From NCBI GenBank assembly GCA_034401795.1, contig CM067360.1:47524260-47588259 (forward strand): a stretch of 64,000 nt of DNA, given 5' to 3'. Position numbers and translations under genes: made by a program. The notes below the pieces were generated by a model. It worked only from the letters and a program-made list of their open reading frames with translations. It was not told where the DNA came from and ran no database searches. The DNA comes from Chaetoderma sp. LZ-2023a. Lineage: Eukaryota; Mollusca; Caudofoveata; Chaetodermatida; Chaetodermatidae. Positions 21,508 to 32,751 of this stretch are shown in pieces. Within the stretch, counting starts at the first letter, position 1. Each line of letters opens with the position of its first letter.

Positions 21508-21770
21508 TAATAAATATTATGTTCGATATTTTGAAACTAATTTGACCGCGATCTGAACAGGTTCCTGTCTTGAAATTACTTTCAAAATATTCTATAGCTT
21601 ACCTGCATAGTTACCTTGAAAATGAGATTCTAGGAATTCAGGTTTCAAATGGTTACGGAACTGATATGATGTAAGTAATGTTATGTTGAATATTTTGAAA
21701 ATAATTTGACTGGAAACCGTTGTTGTTGTTGCCGCAGAGCCACACCCCACTGGATCCATCACTGCATAAT
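21508..21770. repeat. Palindrome family B, degenerate core and a following half core
   Basis: A short core (about 21516-21600) has a reduced loop (GCGATCTGAACAGG). A separate left half begins at about 21680 with TGTTGAATATTTTGAAAAT. Confidence 0.65.
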
Positions 21771-21827
21771 GCCAGGCGATATCAACCCAAGTGATACTGG
21801 TTATTAGAATACATAATTGAGCTTTAA

Positions 21828-23919
21828 CCCTTTAACCCTCATATCAGCCAAAAACAGCATCTCCAGTGGTCTTCAGAGATGACAATTTGCAGACCATGAA
21901 CTCTATTTTTGAAAATTTACAACTGGAATGACTGCCTTAACAAGCATTCTGTAAGTATTGCTTTGCAATACATGTCCCCTACCCGGTGATATAAATCTTT
22001 AGAGATTGACAGTCAAAAATTTCATTAAAAATTGTCAAAAGCAGCTGAAGCTCTAACTTGATCTGTAACATCTCATAATATAGCAATAAACCAAGTCTCA
22101 GTTATATATGGTGAAGGAGAAGGAATAAGTCTTGAAAGCTGATATGTTTGTATTTAATGTCGAAAGGGGACATAACTCCATCAAAAAATGACGCAAACGC
22201 CTGAAACCCGAACTTGGTCTGTAATTTCTCATAATAAAGTAATGTACCAATTCTCAGTTGAATATCTTGAACGACTGCGAGAAAAAAGGCGGAAAACTAA
22301 TATTTTTCATACTTCATAGGTTGAAAGGGGGCATAACTCCATCAAAAGTTTACGAATACACCCGAAACCCGAACTTGGTCTGTAGCTTCTCATAACAAAG
22401 CAATGTAGCAGTTCTCAGTATAATATCTTGAGACTGCGAAAAAAAACCAAGGAAACCTAGTATTTTTATAGTATTGCATAAGTTGAAAGGGGGCATAACT
22501 CCATGAAAAATTGACGAAAATGTCTGAAACTCGGACTTGCTCTGTAACTCCTTATACCAAAGTGATGCACTGATTTTCGCTCAAATATCTTGAAGGAGTG
22601 CAAAAAAGTGCGGAAAGCTGATATTTTTCGTATTTCTTAAGTCGAAAGGGGGCATAACTCCATCAAAAGTTTACGCATACACCCGAAACTCGAACTTGGT
22701 CTGTAACTTCTCATACCAAAGCAATGTAGCAATTCTCAGTACAATATCTTGAGACTGCGAAAATAAGTGCAGAAAGCTAATATTTTTCGTGTTTCATAAG
22801 TCGAAAACGGGCATAAATTCATGAAAAATGGACGAAAATGTCTGAAACTCGAACTTGCTCTGTAACTCGTTATACTAAAGCGATGCACTGATTTTCGCTC
22901 AAATATCTTGAAGGAGTGCGAAAAAGTGCGGAAAGCTGATATTTTTCGTATTTCATAAGTCGAAAGGGGGCATAATTCCATCAAAAAATGACGCAAATGC
23001 CTGAAACCCGAACTTGGTCTGTAATTTCTCATAATAAAGTAATGTACCAATTCTCAGTTGAATATCTTGAGACTGCGAGAAAAAGGGCGGAAAACTAATA
23101 TTTTTCATATTTCCTAGGTCGAAAGGGGGCATAACGCCATCAGAAATTTACGCATACACCCGAAACTAGAACTTGGTCTGTAACGTCTCATAACAAAGCA
23201 ATGTAGCAATTCTCAGTATAATATCTTGAGACTGCAAAAAAGTGCAGAAGCCTAATATTTTTTGTATTGCATAAGTCAAAAGGGGGCATAATTCCATGAA
23301 AAATTGACGAAAATGTCTGAAACTCGAACTTGCTCTGTAACTCCTTATACTAAAGCAATGCACCAATTTTCGCTTAAATATCTTGAAGGAGTGCGAAAAA
23401 AAGTGCGGAAAGCTCTATATTTGTCATATTTCTTAAGTCAAAAGGGGGCATAACTCCATCAAAAATTGACGAAAATGTCTGAAACTCGAACTTGCTCAGT
23501 AAGTCCTTATACTAAAGCGATGCACCGATTTTCGCTTAAATATCTTGAAGTGCGAAAAAAAGTGCGGAAAGCTGATATTTTTCGTATTTCTTAACTCGAA
23601 AGGGGGCATAGTCATAAGAAATTGACGCATATGCCTGAAACTCGAACTTGTTCTGTAACTTCTCATAACAAAGCAATATACACATTCTCAGTTGAATACC
23701 TTGAAGGACTGCAGAAAACCAACTGCGACAGATGGACGGATGGACAGACAGACAGAGTCCCCCCTCCCCCATTTTACCGGTAGGGGACTAATAACCAAGT
23801 CATTCATTACAGTGGTAAATTCTCAGAAATAGTCTTCTCTTGGTCGGTCGGCAAATGGTAATTTTCTATGAGAAAATTTAAATTTTTTTCAAACATATTC
23901 AAGTCTTGACGGGTTAAGT
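21828..23919. repeat. Palindrome family A copy split at its centre by array H
   Basis: The left half is at 21828-21960 (to GGAATGACTGCCTTAA) and the right half at 23790-23919 (from ATAACCAAGTCATTC). Together they make one palindrome interrupted at its central loop. Confidence 0.7.
21971..23790. repeat. Array H: about ten units of roughly 165 bp, with short terminal inverted motifs
   Basis: Units contain GTCGAAAGGGGGCATAACTCC, then CTGAAACTCGAACTTG, CTGTAACTTCTCATA and TCAGTTGAATATCTTGA. The left end has TGTCCCCTACCCGGT and the right end ACCGGTAGGGGACTA, which are inverted to each other. Just inside the right end is GACGGATGGACAGACAGAC. Confidence 0.85.
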
Positions 23920-24099
23920 AAATTTAGGCAGGAGATTTAAATGAAACATGTGGTTAATAACACATCATGTCTGATAATATAACTCTATTATCCATCCAGC
24001 CTCCACTAGCATACAAAAAGGTATTGCTTATAGGAGTATTCATGAATTGATTGAAATAGCGGTCCATCAAATATACCTTCATTATCCCGCAGGCATTAC

Positions 24100-24600
24100 T
24101 TCAACCTACATTACTTCATCTGACATCACATTCGCTGATAGGTACTTCAACTGAAGTCACTTCAACTGATGCCAGTTCAACTGACATTGCCTTAACTGAT
24201 GTTGCATCAATTGATGTCATTTCAGCTGACATCGCTTTAACTGATGTCGCACAAACTGATGCCATTTCAGCTGACATCGCTTTAATTGATGTCGCATCAA
24301 CTGATGCCAGTTCAACTGACATCACTTTAACTGATGTTGCATCAACTGATGCCAGTTCAACTGACAGCGCTTTAACTGATATCGCATCAACTGATGTCAT
24401 TTCAGCTGACATCGCTTTAACTGATGTCACACAAACTGATGCCATTTCAGCTGACATCGCTTTAATTGATGTCGCATCAACTGATGCCAGTTCAACTGAC
24501 ATCACTAACTGATGTTGCATCAACTGATGCCAGTTCAACTGACATCGCTTTAACTGATATCACATCAACTGATGTCATTTCACGTGGCATCACTTCAATT
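24100..24600. repeat. Tandem repeat of 42-45 bp, about eleven units
   Basis: Alternating units have ACTGATGTCGCATCAACTGA, ATGCCAGTTCAACTGACATC and ATTTCAGCTGACATCGCTTT. The unit length is mostly a multiple of three, so a 140-residue minus-strand frame of MSAEMASV/MSVELASV-type units stays open. I regard the frame as a by-product. Confidence 0.9.
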
Positions 24601-24609
24601 TCCTGCACA

Positions 24610-25275
24610 TTTTTTATAAAATCTAAGATTTTCACTCAAATAATTGACCAAGCAAAATTTTGAATACAAGTACTGGAGCCTAGTACCATAGAATTCTTCC
24701 AGCTAAATTTGTTTAAAATTCAAGAAGTGTTTTCATGATTTCCAGTAAATTTATCATAAAATCTAAGGTTTTCACTCAAAGAATTCACCAATCAAAATTA
24801 TGAATAGATGTTCTAGAGCCTGCCACCATATGAACCTATTAGTTAAATTTGTTTGAAATCCTTCAAACGGATGAAGATGTCTTTTTACAATTTCCAATAC
24901 ATTTTTCATAAAAGATTTTCACCTAATAAAATTGATCAATCAAAATTCTGAATAAAAGTACTGGAGCCTAGTACCATAAAATCTGTCCAGCCCAATTGGG
25001 TTGAAATCCATCAAGTGGTTAATTAGGAGATGGGTTTTGACAGTTTCCTGTAAATCTTTCATAAAATCTAAGATTTTCCTCCAAAACATCGACCAATCAG
25101 AATTCTAAATAGAAGTTCTAGAGCCTACCACAATAGAATCGTTCTAGACAAATCTGGTCAAAATCTGCTCAGCGGGTTATGAGGAGCTACATCTTAAAGC
25201 AAACGTCGACGGAAGGATAACGGATGGTCATCATGACATAACCTCACTTGACCAGAATGGCCATGTGAGCTAATA
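24610..25275. repeat. Array G: about four units of roughly 160 bp
   Basis: Units contain ATAAAATCTAAGATTTTCAC, AATTGACCAATCAAAATTCTG and TAGAGCCTAGTACCATAGAA. It ends in GACGGAAGGATAACGGATGG and CCAGAATGGCCATGTGAGCTA. A related single unit is at 55975-56190. Confidence 0.8.
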
Positions 25276-25354
25276 GTACATATAGGTGTATCAACATGTC
25301 CATAATACATTATCTGTAATCTGTCATCCATTAACACACCAATCAATCCATATT

Positions 25355-25412
25355 AAGCGATTGGAATGCATTGCATACAGTCTAGCGATTGGAATGCATT
25401 GCATACAGTCTA
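25355..25412 (+). repeat. Exact 28-bp tandem duplication
   Basis: Two adjacent copies of a 28-bp unit containing the small palindrome ATGCATTGCAT. Confidence 0.85.
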
Positions 25413-25424
25413 CAGAGGATAGCG

Positions 25425-25772
25425 TAGTAATTGACCTTTTTCAGAGTATCCATCAATAATCTGACATCATATGACATCATAATCAGCTAAGCGGCGTGTA
25501 GGATGACATCACATTCATTACGTCACAAATTATTCTATATGGCCCATCTTTAACTTAATAGTCTGACACGTTGTACGAATTGTATGTCTCCACTATCTAA
25601 TAAACATGCTGTTGAATATTTTGAAATATTCAACAGCTTACCTGTATAGTTTTCTGGAAATTGATAGTCAGGGAGTCAGAGATCGATCGATCCCAACATA
25701 AGTGAATTGTGGTTGGAGCTTAGGTAGAGTTGGGTGGGGCTTGGCTAAAACTGGAATGGTCTATTGCAAGAC
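25425..25772. repeat. Palindrome family B with collapsed core
   Basis: Both arms are present, but the core (25609-25636) is only TTGAATATTTTGAAATATTC-like, so the loop half of the hairpin has been lost precisely. Confidence 0.8.
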
Positions 25773-25774
25773 AT

Positions 25775-26360
25775 GATAATTGAGGTCATTTCTAGTCACA
25801 TGTGATCTTGTCCAATGAAGGATTGATCAGGGGAAGGCGATGCTTTTACCAAGCAATATATTACACATTAAATACATAAACACACATAGCATAGCAGTAA
25901 ACCCTCTTAACCCTTACCACCCTGATGTCAAAATTTGTATTTTTCTAAGGATTGGTCGGGGAAGGCGATGATTTTACCAATGACAAAAACACACATGCCT
26001 TAAGGTGTATACGGAAACAGATAATGATATTATCTATTACGCAACGAGAACGTATTACATATAACAGACACCGCATCATGCTTACATAGAAACATGATCA
26101 TATTCTATACAGTTGAAAAGTTATAAGTTCATAATCTCATCTGATATAAAAATACCCACGTATGCGGCAAACAAGGCATATATAAAACTTAAAATGCGTC
26201 ATTTTAAATATTTCAAATCAATATTACAATAATAGCTAGCACCAGGTGTCTTATACATAAATAATCTGAAAAATTTCTTAATACAAGAATATGACACAAA
26301 TTAATAATTTATCTGTTATTCAAATGGTCCCATAGGTCAAATGACAAAGATTTTTACCTG
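25775..26360. other. Intronic stretch with little structure
   Basis: AT-rich. One fragment resembling the edge of family C (CTTACCACCCTGATGTCAAA) is at about 25912-25940. I see nothing else. Confidence 0.5.
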
Positions 26361-26365
26361 TGTTT

Positions 26366-26700
26366 AACCATTTAATGGTCAAATTTGGTCAAGAAAATCT
26401 AAGTATTTGCTTATTGAATGTCCATCTTCAGGCAAAAAGGACTATTTTTTTTAATCTACCACTGGAATGACTGGCTCGGTTATCAAGCGTTTAACCCTTT
26501 AATGGTCAAGCCGGCCAAAACCACACACACCCCCATCCCACCCCCGGTAATGGTCTTATGGGAATATCCATTTACAGGCCAAGAGAATACACTTTTTGAA
26601 AATATATCACTGGAATGACTGGCTCGAGAACCGAGCCAGATTGTCAAACGTTGTATTCGCTTGGCCTGTAAATGGACATTCAATGGGCAGCTATTTATTT
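26366..26700. repeat. Palindrome family A, overlapping half and full copies
   Basis: A left half (26366-26490) runs directly into a second copy starting TTAACCCTTTAATGGTCAAG at 26489. The right arm (GGCCTGTAAATGGACATTCA) pairs best with the first left half, as if one copy inserted in the centre of another. Confidence 0.75.
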
Positions 26701-26815
26701 TTTCTTCACCAACACCATCGTCCACCAAATTTATTGAAAAATGAGCACCAGTTCATCTTTTAACCCAATGTGAAATTTTAAAATTTTGACATCAGTGTTA
26801 AGGGTTAACACATGT
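26700..26815. repeat. Palindrome family C, right half
   Basis: It contains ATCGTCCACCAAATTTATTG and ends TTGACATCAGTGTTAAGGGT. Confidence 0.7.
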
Positions 26816-27049
26816 AATATGTTAGTTAAAGCGATGCTAATTTCATCTCAAATATTGTATTGCACCGATAGAATATGGTTTATAGATTCCATATCATTCA
26901 TATCCTGTCACATTTCCTGATCTGTATCGCAATTATCTGTTTTGTAATATCGAGTAAATGTTGAACAGTGATCGACACCATTTTGTTTCCACAAGCTATT
27001 GTGTGATGTCATGTAAGCTCCAATGCCTCACATTCTTTATTATGTAATG

Positions 27050-27158
27050 CTCATCCCATTGAATATTTTGAAAATAATTTGACTGGAAGTTGTTACTGCC
27101 TATGGCAGCAACAACTTCCAATCAAATTAGTTTCAAAATATCCAACAGCTTACCTGTA
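27050..27158. repeat. Palindrome family B, core
   Basis: GGAAGTTGTTACTGCC and GGCAGCAACAACTTCC face each other around TAT, with outer TTGAATATTTTGAAA arms. Confidence 0.85.
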
Positions 27159-27164
27159 GGATTG

Positions 27165-27850
27165 CTTTTATACCGCATTGCCAAACTATAGCTATGACTG
27201 AGTGTATATACTGAGACAGACACACTAGGGTTTTTCTGATTGGTTGAAAAGTAAATCATGACAGCCATCATAGGGTGTAGAAATGTACCAACATTTAACT
27301 ACTAAATCCTGAATATCTTTCCTTAGTGGCGTGATAAAAAGCTAAAAATGACCTGGATAGTTTATGACCGGCTTGTTAGATCGCCTGAATAGCTATCAAG
27401 AGATGGGATTAGTTATCCTTTAACATTCTCTGGTTATAGCAACCAGACGAATAAGGCTGTCATGCAGCTTTAATGTCTTGCTGAAAGTATATATATTATC
27501 CTGTCCAATGTTTACTAGCTCTAATAGTAGGTCTGACAGCAGGAGGCCATTTTATAGACCATCTGACTTCTTATTATCTCTGTTGTTATCAAAGTAATGT
27601 TACACAATGCTCCTACATAAGATTATTTTGTTAGCTATTTTAAATACAGAATAAAGATAGTTTTTTCAAGGTTGCTTAGCGAGTGGGATAGAGAAAAATA
27701 TTGGTGTAGATGTTTTCCCTAGGCACCTTTCAAAGCAATCCCTACTTAATAGCCACGCATGCACAGGTGCAAGAACTGGACACGCTCATTAAAACAATCC
27801 TGAGCAATGGACATGCACGCACACTCGGACACACGAACTGAACATGATCA
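27165..27850. other. Intronic stretch with no recognised feature
   Basis: No family member, splice-bounded exon or notable repeat was seen. Confidence 0.5.
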
Positions 27851-27852
27851 TT

Positions 27853-28089
27853 AACCATTTAACACGCATATCCGCCAAAAACAGCTTCAGCACTGGTCTT
27901 GAGAAATGTCCATTTGCAGACCAAGAAGCCTATTTTTGACAATTTACCACTGGAATCACTGGCTCGAAGACCAAAACAGTCATTCCCGTAGTAAAATTTA
28001 AAAAATAGTTTTCTCTTGGTCTGCAAATGAACATTTTCCATGAGAAAATATAAATTTTCTTGAACAAATTCGATGTATAATGGGTTAAA
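27853..28089. repeat. Palindrome family A, full copy
   Basis: The outer end ACCATTTAACACGCATATCC and right end ATGTATAATGGGTTAA bound matching ATGTCCATTTGCAGACCAAG arms. Confidence 0.85.
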
Positions 28090-28111
28090 ATACATTGACA
28101 TAGCTCCAAGT

Positions 28112-28405
28112 GAATGGAGCTTTCCAGTTTTAGCTATACCCTGCCAATCTCTAGCTAAGCTCCACCCACACCTCGCTCGTGTTGGAATCGATCACTCCCT
28201 GACCATCAATTTCCAAAAAAAACATATGTAAGCTGTTGAACATTTTGAAACTAATTTGAATGGGTGCTCTTGCTGCCATAGGCAGCCATAAAGATAAAGA
28301 GAATTTTCATTGCCAAAGGCAACAACATGCCCAGTCCAATTACCTTAAAATATTCAACAGCATGTTTATTAAATAGTAGACATAAAATTCTTACAACAAT
28401 GCTTA
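28112..28405. repeat. Palindrome family B with an insertion in the loop
   Basis: The core (28232-28362) has about 30 extra bases (CATAAAGATAAAGAGAATTT) between the two GGCA-type loop halves. Confidence 0.8.
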
Positions 28406-28671
28406 GTCTGTCACCAATTATGCATTCTTAATATGTACCTCTACGAGTAACAATATATTACTCACCCAATACAGGTTTAACACTACTAAATATAAATGAT
28501 GCCAATTTCTCAATCACCGGATAAGAAAACATGATACCAGCATTATGTCAGCTAGTCAATGCTAAATGTCTGATGCTAAATTTTTAGTGGTGGCAGCCAG
28601 ACCTTTAACATACCAGCTGCCATTAAACAATCGAATCTATACACCGGATATACCAACAAATCTGTATGATA

Positions 28672-28780
28672 AAGGAAATATTTTGTTAAAAAATGTGAAA
28701 ATAATTTGACTACAAGCTGTTGCTGTCTTAAGGCAACAAGTACATCCAGTCAAATTAGTATCAAAATATTCAACAAAAAA
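28672..28780. repeat. Palindrome family B, core
   Basis: AATAATTTGACTACAAGCTG is paired with AAGTACATCCAGTCAAATTAG around CTTAAGGC. Confidence 0.75.
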
Positions 28781-29109
28781 TTTCCGCCATTATTATGAGT
28801 TTGTTGCATCTTGTCTGTAAGGCTATAAAACACCTGTACAACACCTGAGTGTAAAACATATTATTTATGTATTCACTGCATGATATCTCTCTACACTTCT
28901 ACCTGTAATTATGTGCAGGTATTAAATTTCAATTAAGAGCACTTGTTTGAGAGTAACTATGGAAACGTTACAGTTATTTCTCAGATCATCACTGAAGCAG
29001 ACATTTTAACTTTCACTGAAGTTCAGAAACAACTTTCAATATTTCCAAAATAAGATATACCTTTGACAATTTTTGACTTAATTTGATTATTTAACAGAAC
29101 ATTTCTTAA

Positions 29110-29948
29110 CAAGAGCCCCGCAAACGGTGCATAATACCCGCCATGATGACAAACCAATGAATGAGAGCTATCGGAAAATATTTATTTCTTCTTCAGACAC
29201 AGACCAGTCATCTAAAGTTATGAAGTGTCAAAGCGATCCATTAAACAGACAAGGAGGTATCGTCCGGAAACCAATTTTCAAGATGGCTGCCGCTTACTGG
29301 CTGCCATATTGGATTTTAGATTATCGTAAATTTCAATAAATTTCTTCAGCAGACATATTCCAACCACGCTATGAAGTAATCCAATAAATTGTAACTGAGA
29401 TATCATCCAGAAACCAACTTTCAAGATGGCAGCCTGTGGTTGGCGGCCAGCTTGGATCATCGTCAATTTCGATAGGTTTCTACTCCAGACCTAGTCCAAC
29501 CACCCTATGAAGTTTCAAAGTGATCCGATAAATGGGAACAGAGTTAGCATCAGGAAACCAATTATCAGGATGGTGGCTGGCGGCCATCTTGAATTTTGGA
29601 TCATTGTCAATTTCGATAGGTTTCTTCTCCACACCGAGTCCAACAACCCTATGAAGTTTCAAAGTGATCTGATAAACGACAACCGAGTTATCATCTGGAA
29701 ACCAATTTTCAAAATGGCCCCAAATGGCTGGTGGCCATCTTGGATTTCAGATCATTGTCAATTTCTATAGGTTTCTTCCCAAGATCTAGTCTAACCACTC
29801 TATGAAGTTTCAATGTGACCCGACAAACGGTAACAGAGTTATCATCCAGAAACCACTCTGCCACCCGCACACCCGACCGAGCGCCCACCTGCCTGGATGG
29901 ACAGCGCCATTACATAATACCCCGGCAAATTTTTTGGCGGGGGTATAA
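29110..29948. repeat. Array F: about five units of roughly 150 bp
   Basis: It starts AAGAGCCCCGCAAACGGTGC and ends CCGGCAAATTTTTTGGCGGG. Units contain CTATGAAGTTTCAAAGTGAT, GATAAACGG, ATCATCCAGAAACCAATTTT and AAGATGGCTGCC. Just before the end is a GACCGAGCGCCCACC and GGATGGACAG stretch, like the ends of families K and H. Confidence 0.8.
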
Positions 29949-30085
29949 AAATTACACTAAGTTATTTCTAAGCTGAACTGTTCTCTAGAAAGACTGTCAT
30001 ATTGGGTTGTTAATTAAGTTCAGCTGTCACAGCGAACTGCCTTATTCTGAACCACAGAACAGATCATTTGACAGATGACATGAAT

Positions 30086-31050
30086 TAACCATCCACCAGT
30101 CAAATTTGGTAAAAAAAAGTTCAATTTCTCATTGAAAATGTCTATTTGCAAGCCAAGAGACATTTTTTTGAAAATTTACAAGAATGACAATCGGAGATTG
30201 CTAAAGTATGCTCCCAATGCACCAAGCACAACCTCCCACACAAAAGAACTTGAGTTATCGCCCGGAAACAATATTACGTCATTAATTAGGTCACCATCAC
30301 CTTGACCTTTGACCACAAAATTGATAGGGTTCCTTTGACCACCAAGGACAAGCTCCCAAGCCAGATGGGTAACGACCCCTTCAATAGAACTTGAGTTATT
30401 ATCAGGAAATGCTACATTACATCATTAATTAGGTCACTGTGACCATGACCTTTCACCCTCAAAAATCAATAGGGTTCTTCGGATCACCAAGGAAAAAGCT
30501 CCCACGATATATTGGTAATGATCCCTTCAATAGAACCTGAATTATCATCCAGAAATGCAACTTTACATCATTAATTAGGTCAACACGACCGTGATCTTTG
30601 ACCCCAAAATCAATAGGTCTCTTCGAACCACTTAGGACAAGCTTCCACACCAGATTGGTAAAGATCCCTTTAATAGAACTCAAGTAATCATCCATAAATG
30701 AAATATTACGTAATTAATTAGGTCACCATGACCTTTGACCATTTGACACCAAAATCGATTTGGTTTTTTTGGACCACCAAGGACAAGCTCCCACACGAGA
30801 TTGGTAACAATCCCTTCAATAGAACTTGAGTTATCATCCAGAAATGAAATCCTGAAGAGACAGACAAAGAAAATGCTATATACCCCCACCCCATACATTT
30901 ATATGGGAGGAGAGGGGGGGGGGGAAATAATCACTAGATCCGTTATCTCGGTTATTGAGCCAGTTATTCTAGTGGTAAATTCTTAAAAATAGTCTTGTTT
31001 TGATTTGTAAATGGAGATATGACAAGACCACTTGCAGAATCTGTTCATGG
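30086..31050. repeat. Palindrome family A copy split at its centre by array E
   Basis: The left half is at 30086-30190 (to TTTACAAGAATGAC) and the right half at 30945-31050 (from TCGGTTATTGAGCCAGTTAT). Array E lies exactly between them. Confidence 0.7.
30190..30940. repeat. Array E: about 4.5 units of roughly 150 bp
   Basis: Units contain CATTAATTAGGTCACCATGA, CCTTTGACC, CCACCAAGGACAAGCTCCCA and CAATAGAACTTGAGTTATCA. The right end is ATACCCCCACCCCATACATT and a G-run. Confidence 0.8.
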
Positions 31051-31270
31051 CAGCAACTAGCATACACCTCTTTCATACACACAAAGCCATATTGTCTAAC
31101 TATCATACTATTCTTGGACTGTTTCAAGAAAATGTCAAATTCTACATGCAAGAAATGAGGAAGCATGATGGTCGTTAACCTTGAAAATACGTCTGTAGTT
31201 TTCCCTGACACCACCCACTAGTTAGTGCACACATACATTTATGAGGATTTTTTCGTTTTACTTTAAAATT

Positions 31271-31568
31271 AGTGTAATAACAACGTACTGGGCATGTCCG
31301 CCTATAGTAGGCGTGTTGGTCCAGGTAAAGGGTGTTCCCTAACCTGCTAGATTGATGCCTATAGGTTCCATCGTGTGGAGCTGGTGTATCCAATGGCATT
31401 CCTTTTGTCTCCTCCATGGTGTGGTCTTCATCATCGGGGTCTGACGAGAGAACCTGTATGATTCTGAACTGCACGTCTGTTCGTGAGTGTCCAGGTTTGT
31501 TGAACACCCTTTACCTGGACCCACACGCCTACTATAGGCGGACATGCCCAGTACGTTGTTATTACACT
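31271..31568 (-). mobile_element. Penelope-like element remnant (GIY-YIG-type C-terminus) between long inverted arms
   Basis: On the minus strand 31339-31510 encodes RIIQVLSSDPDDEDHT and, in a shifted frame, WRRQKECHWIHQLHTMEP, then IGINLAG. The pattern R..E..WI..L.T..P.G.N is the end of the GIY-YIG endonuclease of Penelope-like elements. The locus at 59754-60132 has the same passage. The segment is bounded by 66-base inverted arms (31272-31337 and 31502-31567) that differ at about one position, and each arm holds a small CGCCTATAGTAGGCG hairpin. RT coding sequence is absent, so it is a short 3' fragment. Confidence 0.6.
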
Positions 31569-31569
31569 G

Positions 31570-32215
31570 TTTAAAATAGGTGCTCCCACAGCTCATCTTT
31601 TAAATCAGAATAGGTAAACCACACACTTTATAGCGACGTCACCACTTTCGCCGCTGACAACAAACCCCATGACGTCATACCCATTGTCATCACTTCATCA
31701 TCTTTTAAAGATGCCTTCAATATTACGGCATCCCAATATGGATACAAGCGCAAATGCTCCGTCTCCTTCAATTTTTATGAAATAACAACAAAGACAGATA
31801 CTCACCAGGCCCCGAGTCATCCTCCTTATTTTTTCATTCATTTTATTTACAAGTTTTCATACATCATTGAAAAAATACATTATACATAATAATACATATC
31901 TATACCGATCTTGTAAAAACTTGACACTTATCCTTGGATTTCCCAATACTCCCAAGACCAATAGAGGACAACCAACATTACTTCTCTTTTAAGATATCAA
32001 ACGCCCATAAAACAGATTCTATATCAGAAAAAAGTGGAGCACAAAAATGCCCACTCCCAGTTGACAAAACTTCGCCTCTGATGAGTTCCGCTCAAGGAAC
32101 GAAACGCCATAAAGTCTGAATCAAAAACAGTGATGACTACACATGATCATTACCCACAAAACAGCCCAAAAAATTCTCTCCACTAAAGGAGTAAAGAGAC
32201 TCACGAACTTGACCG
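31570..32215. other. Intronic stretch with no recognised feature
   Basis: Low-complexity AT-rich sequence around 31840-31930. I see no exon or known repeat. Confidence 0.5.
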
Positions 32216-32229
32216 ACAGAGACCCTTAA

Positions 32230-32540
32230 GACATTCATCACCAAAAACAAACTCAACCGTTAAAAAACCTGAGCCGCCAAAACAAAGTTTTTTCCAAAAC
32301 CGCCAAAATGGACACAACCGGTAAAAGTAACCACAATCGCCAAAAAAGTTGTAAAACCACCAAAATGGGAGAACTGCCATAAAAAAAAACAACCAGCAAA
32401 AAATACTCAACCGCCAAAAACGGCCACAATCGCCAAAAATGACACAACCGGTAAACTTGACCCCAACCGGTAAAATGAAGGTCAACCGGCAAAAATGTCT
32501 GACCAAACCTCCAATGGGAAAACCGCCAGTCTGGTTTTTC
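32230..32540. repeat. Cryptic short-period repeat of ACCGCCAAAA / ACCGGTAAAA
   Basis: The motif AACCG(C/G)(C/T)AAAA or ATCGCCAAAA recurs about fifteen times with spacings near 18 bases. It leaves a 121-residue minus-strand frame rich in Phe, Trp and Cys (units like FWRLW, FYRLC). The neighbours lack the motif. The protein frame is probably incidental. Confidence 0.7.
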
Positions 32541-32751
32541 TCTGCCCATATATGGTCAAGATTCACTCAATCCACAGGAAGGGTATAAAAGGGACACAAA
32601 TTTCAGTCCAGATCATTCAGACTTTTGGTCTCACATTTGCGACCAAGCGTCAGGCTAAAATACCTACGACATTGGTTTCCCGATCTGATTACGTAGTTAT
32701 CATCATTACTTTAAAATTAAGCGGAAATAATGAAATTTACTTTACGGAATG

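Noticed and set aside
31271..31568. Shared word GTTGTTATTACA at the tips of DIRS-2 and the Penelope-like remnants as a sign of common ancestry
   Set aside because: Twelve bases of AT-rich sequence is too little, and the coding content of the two groups is unrelated.
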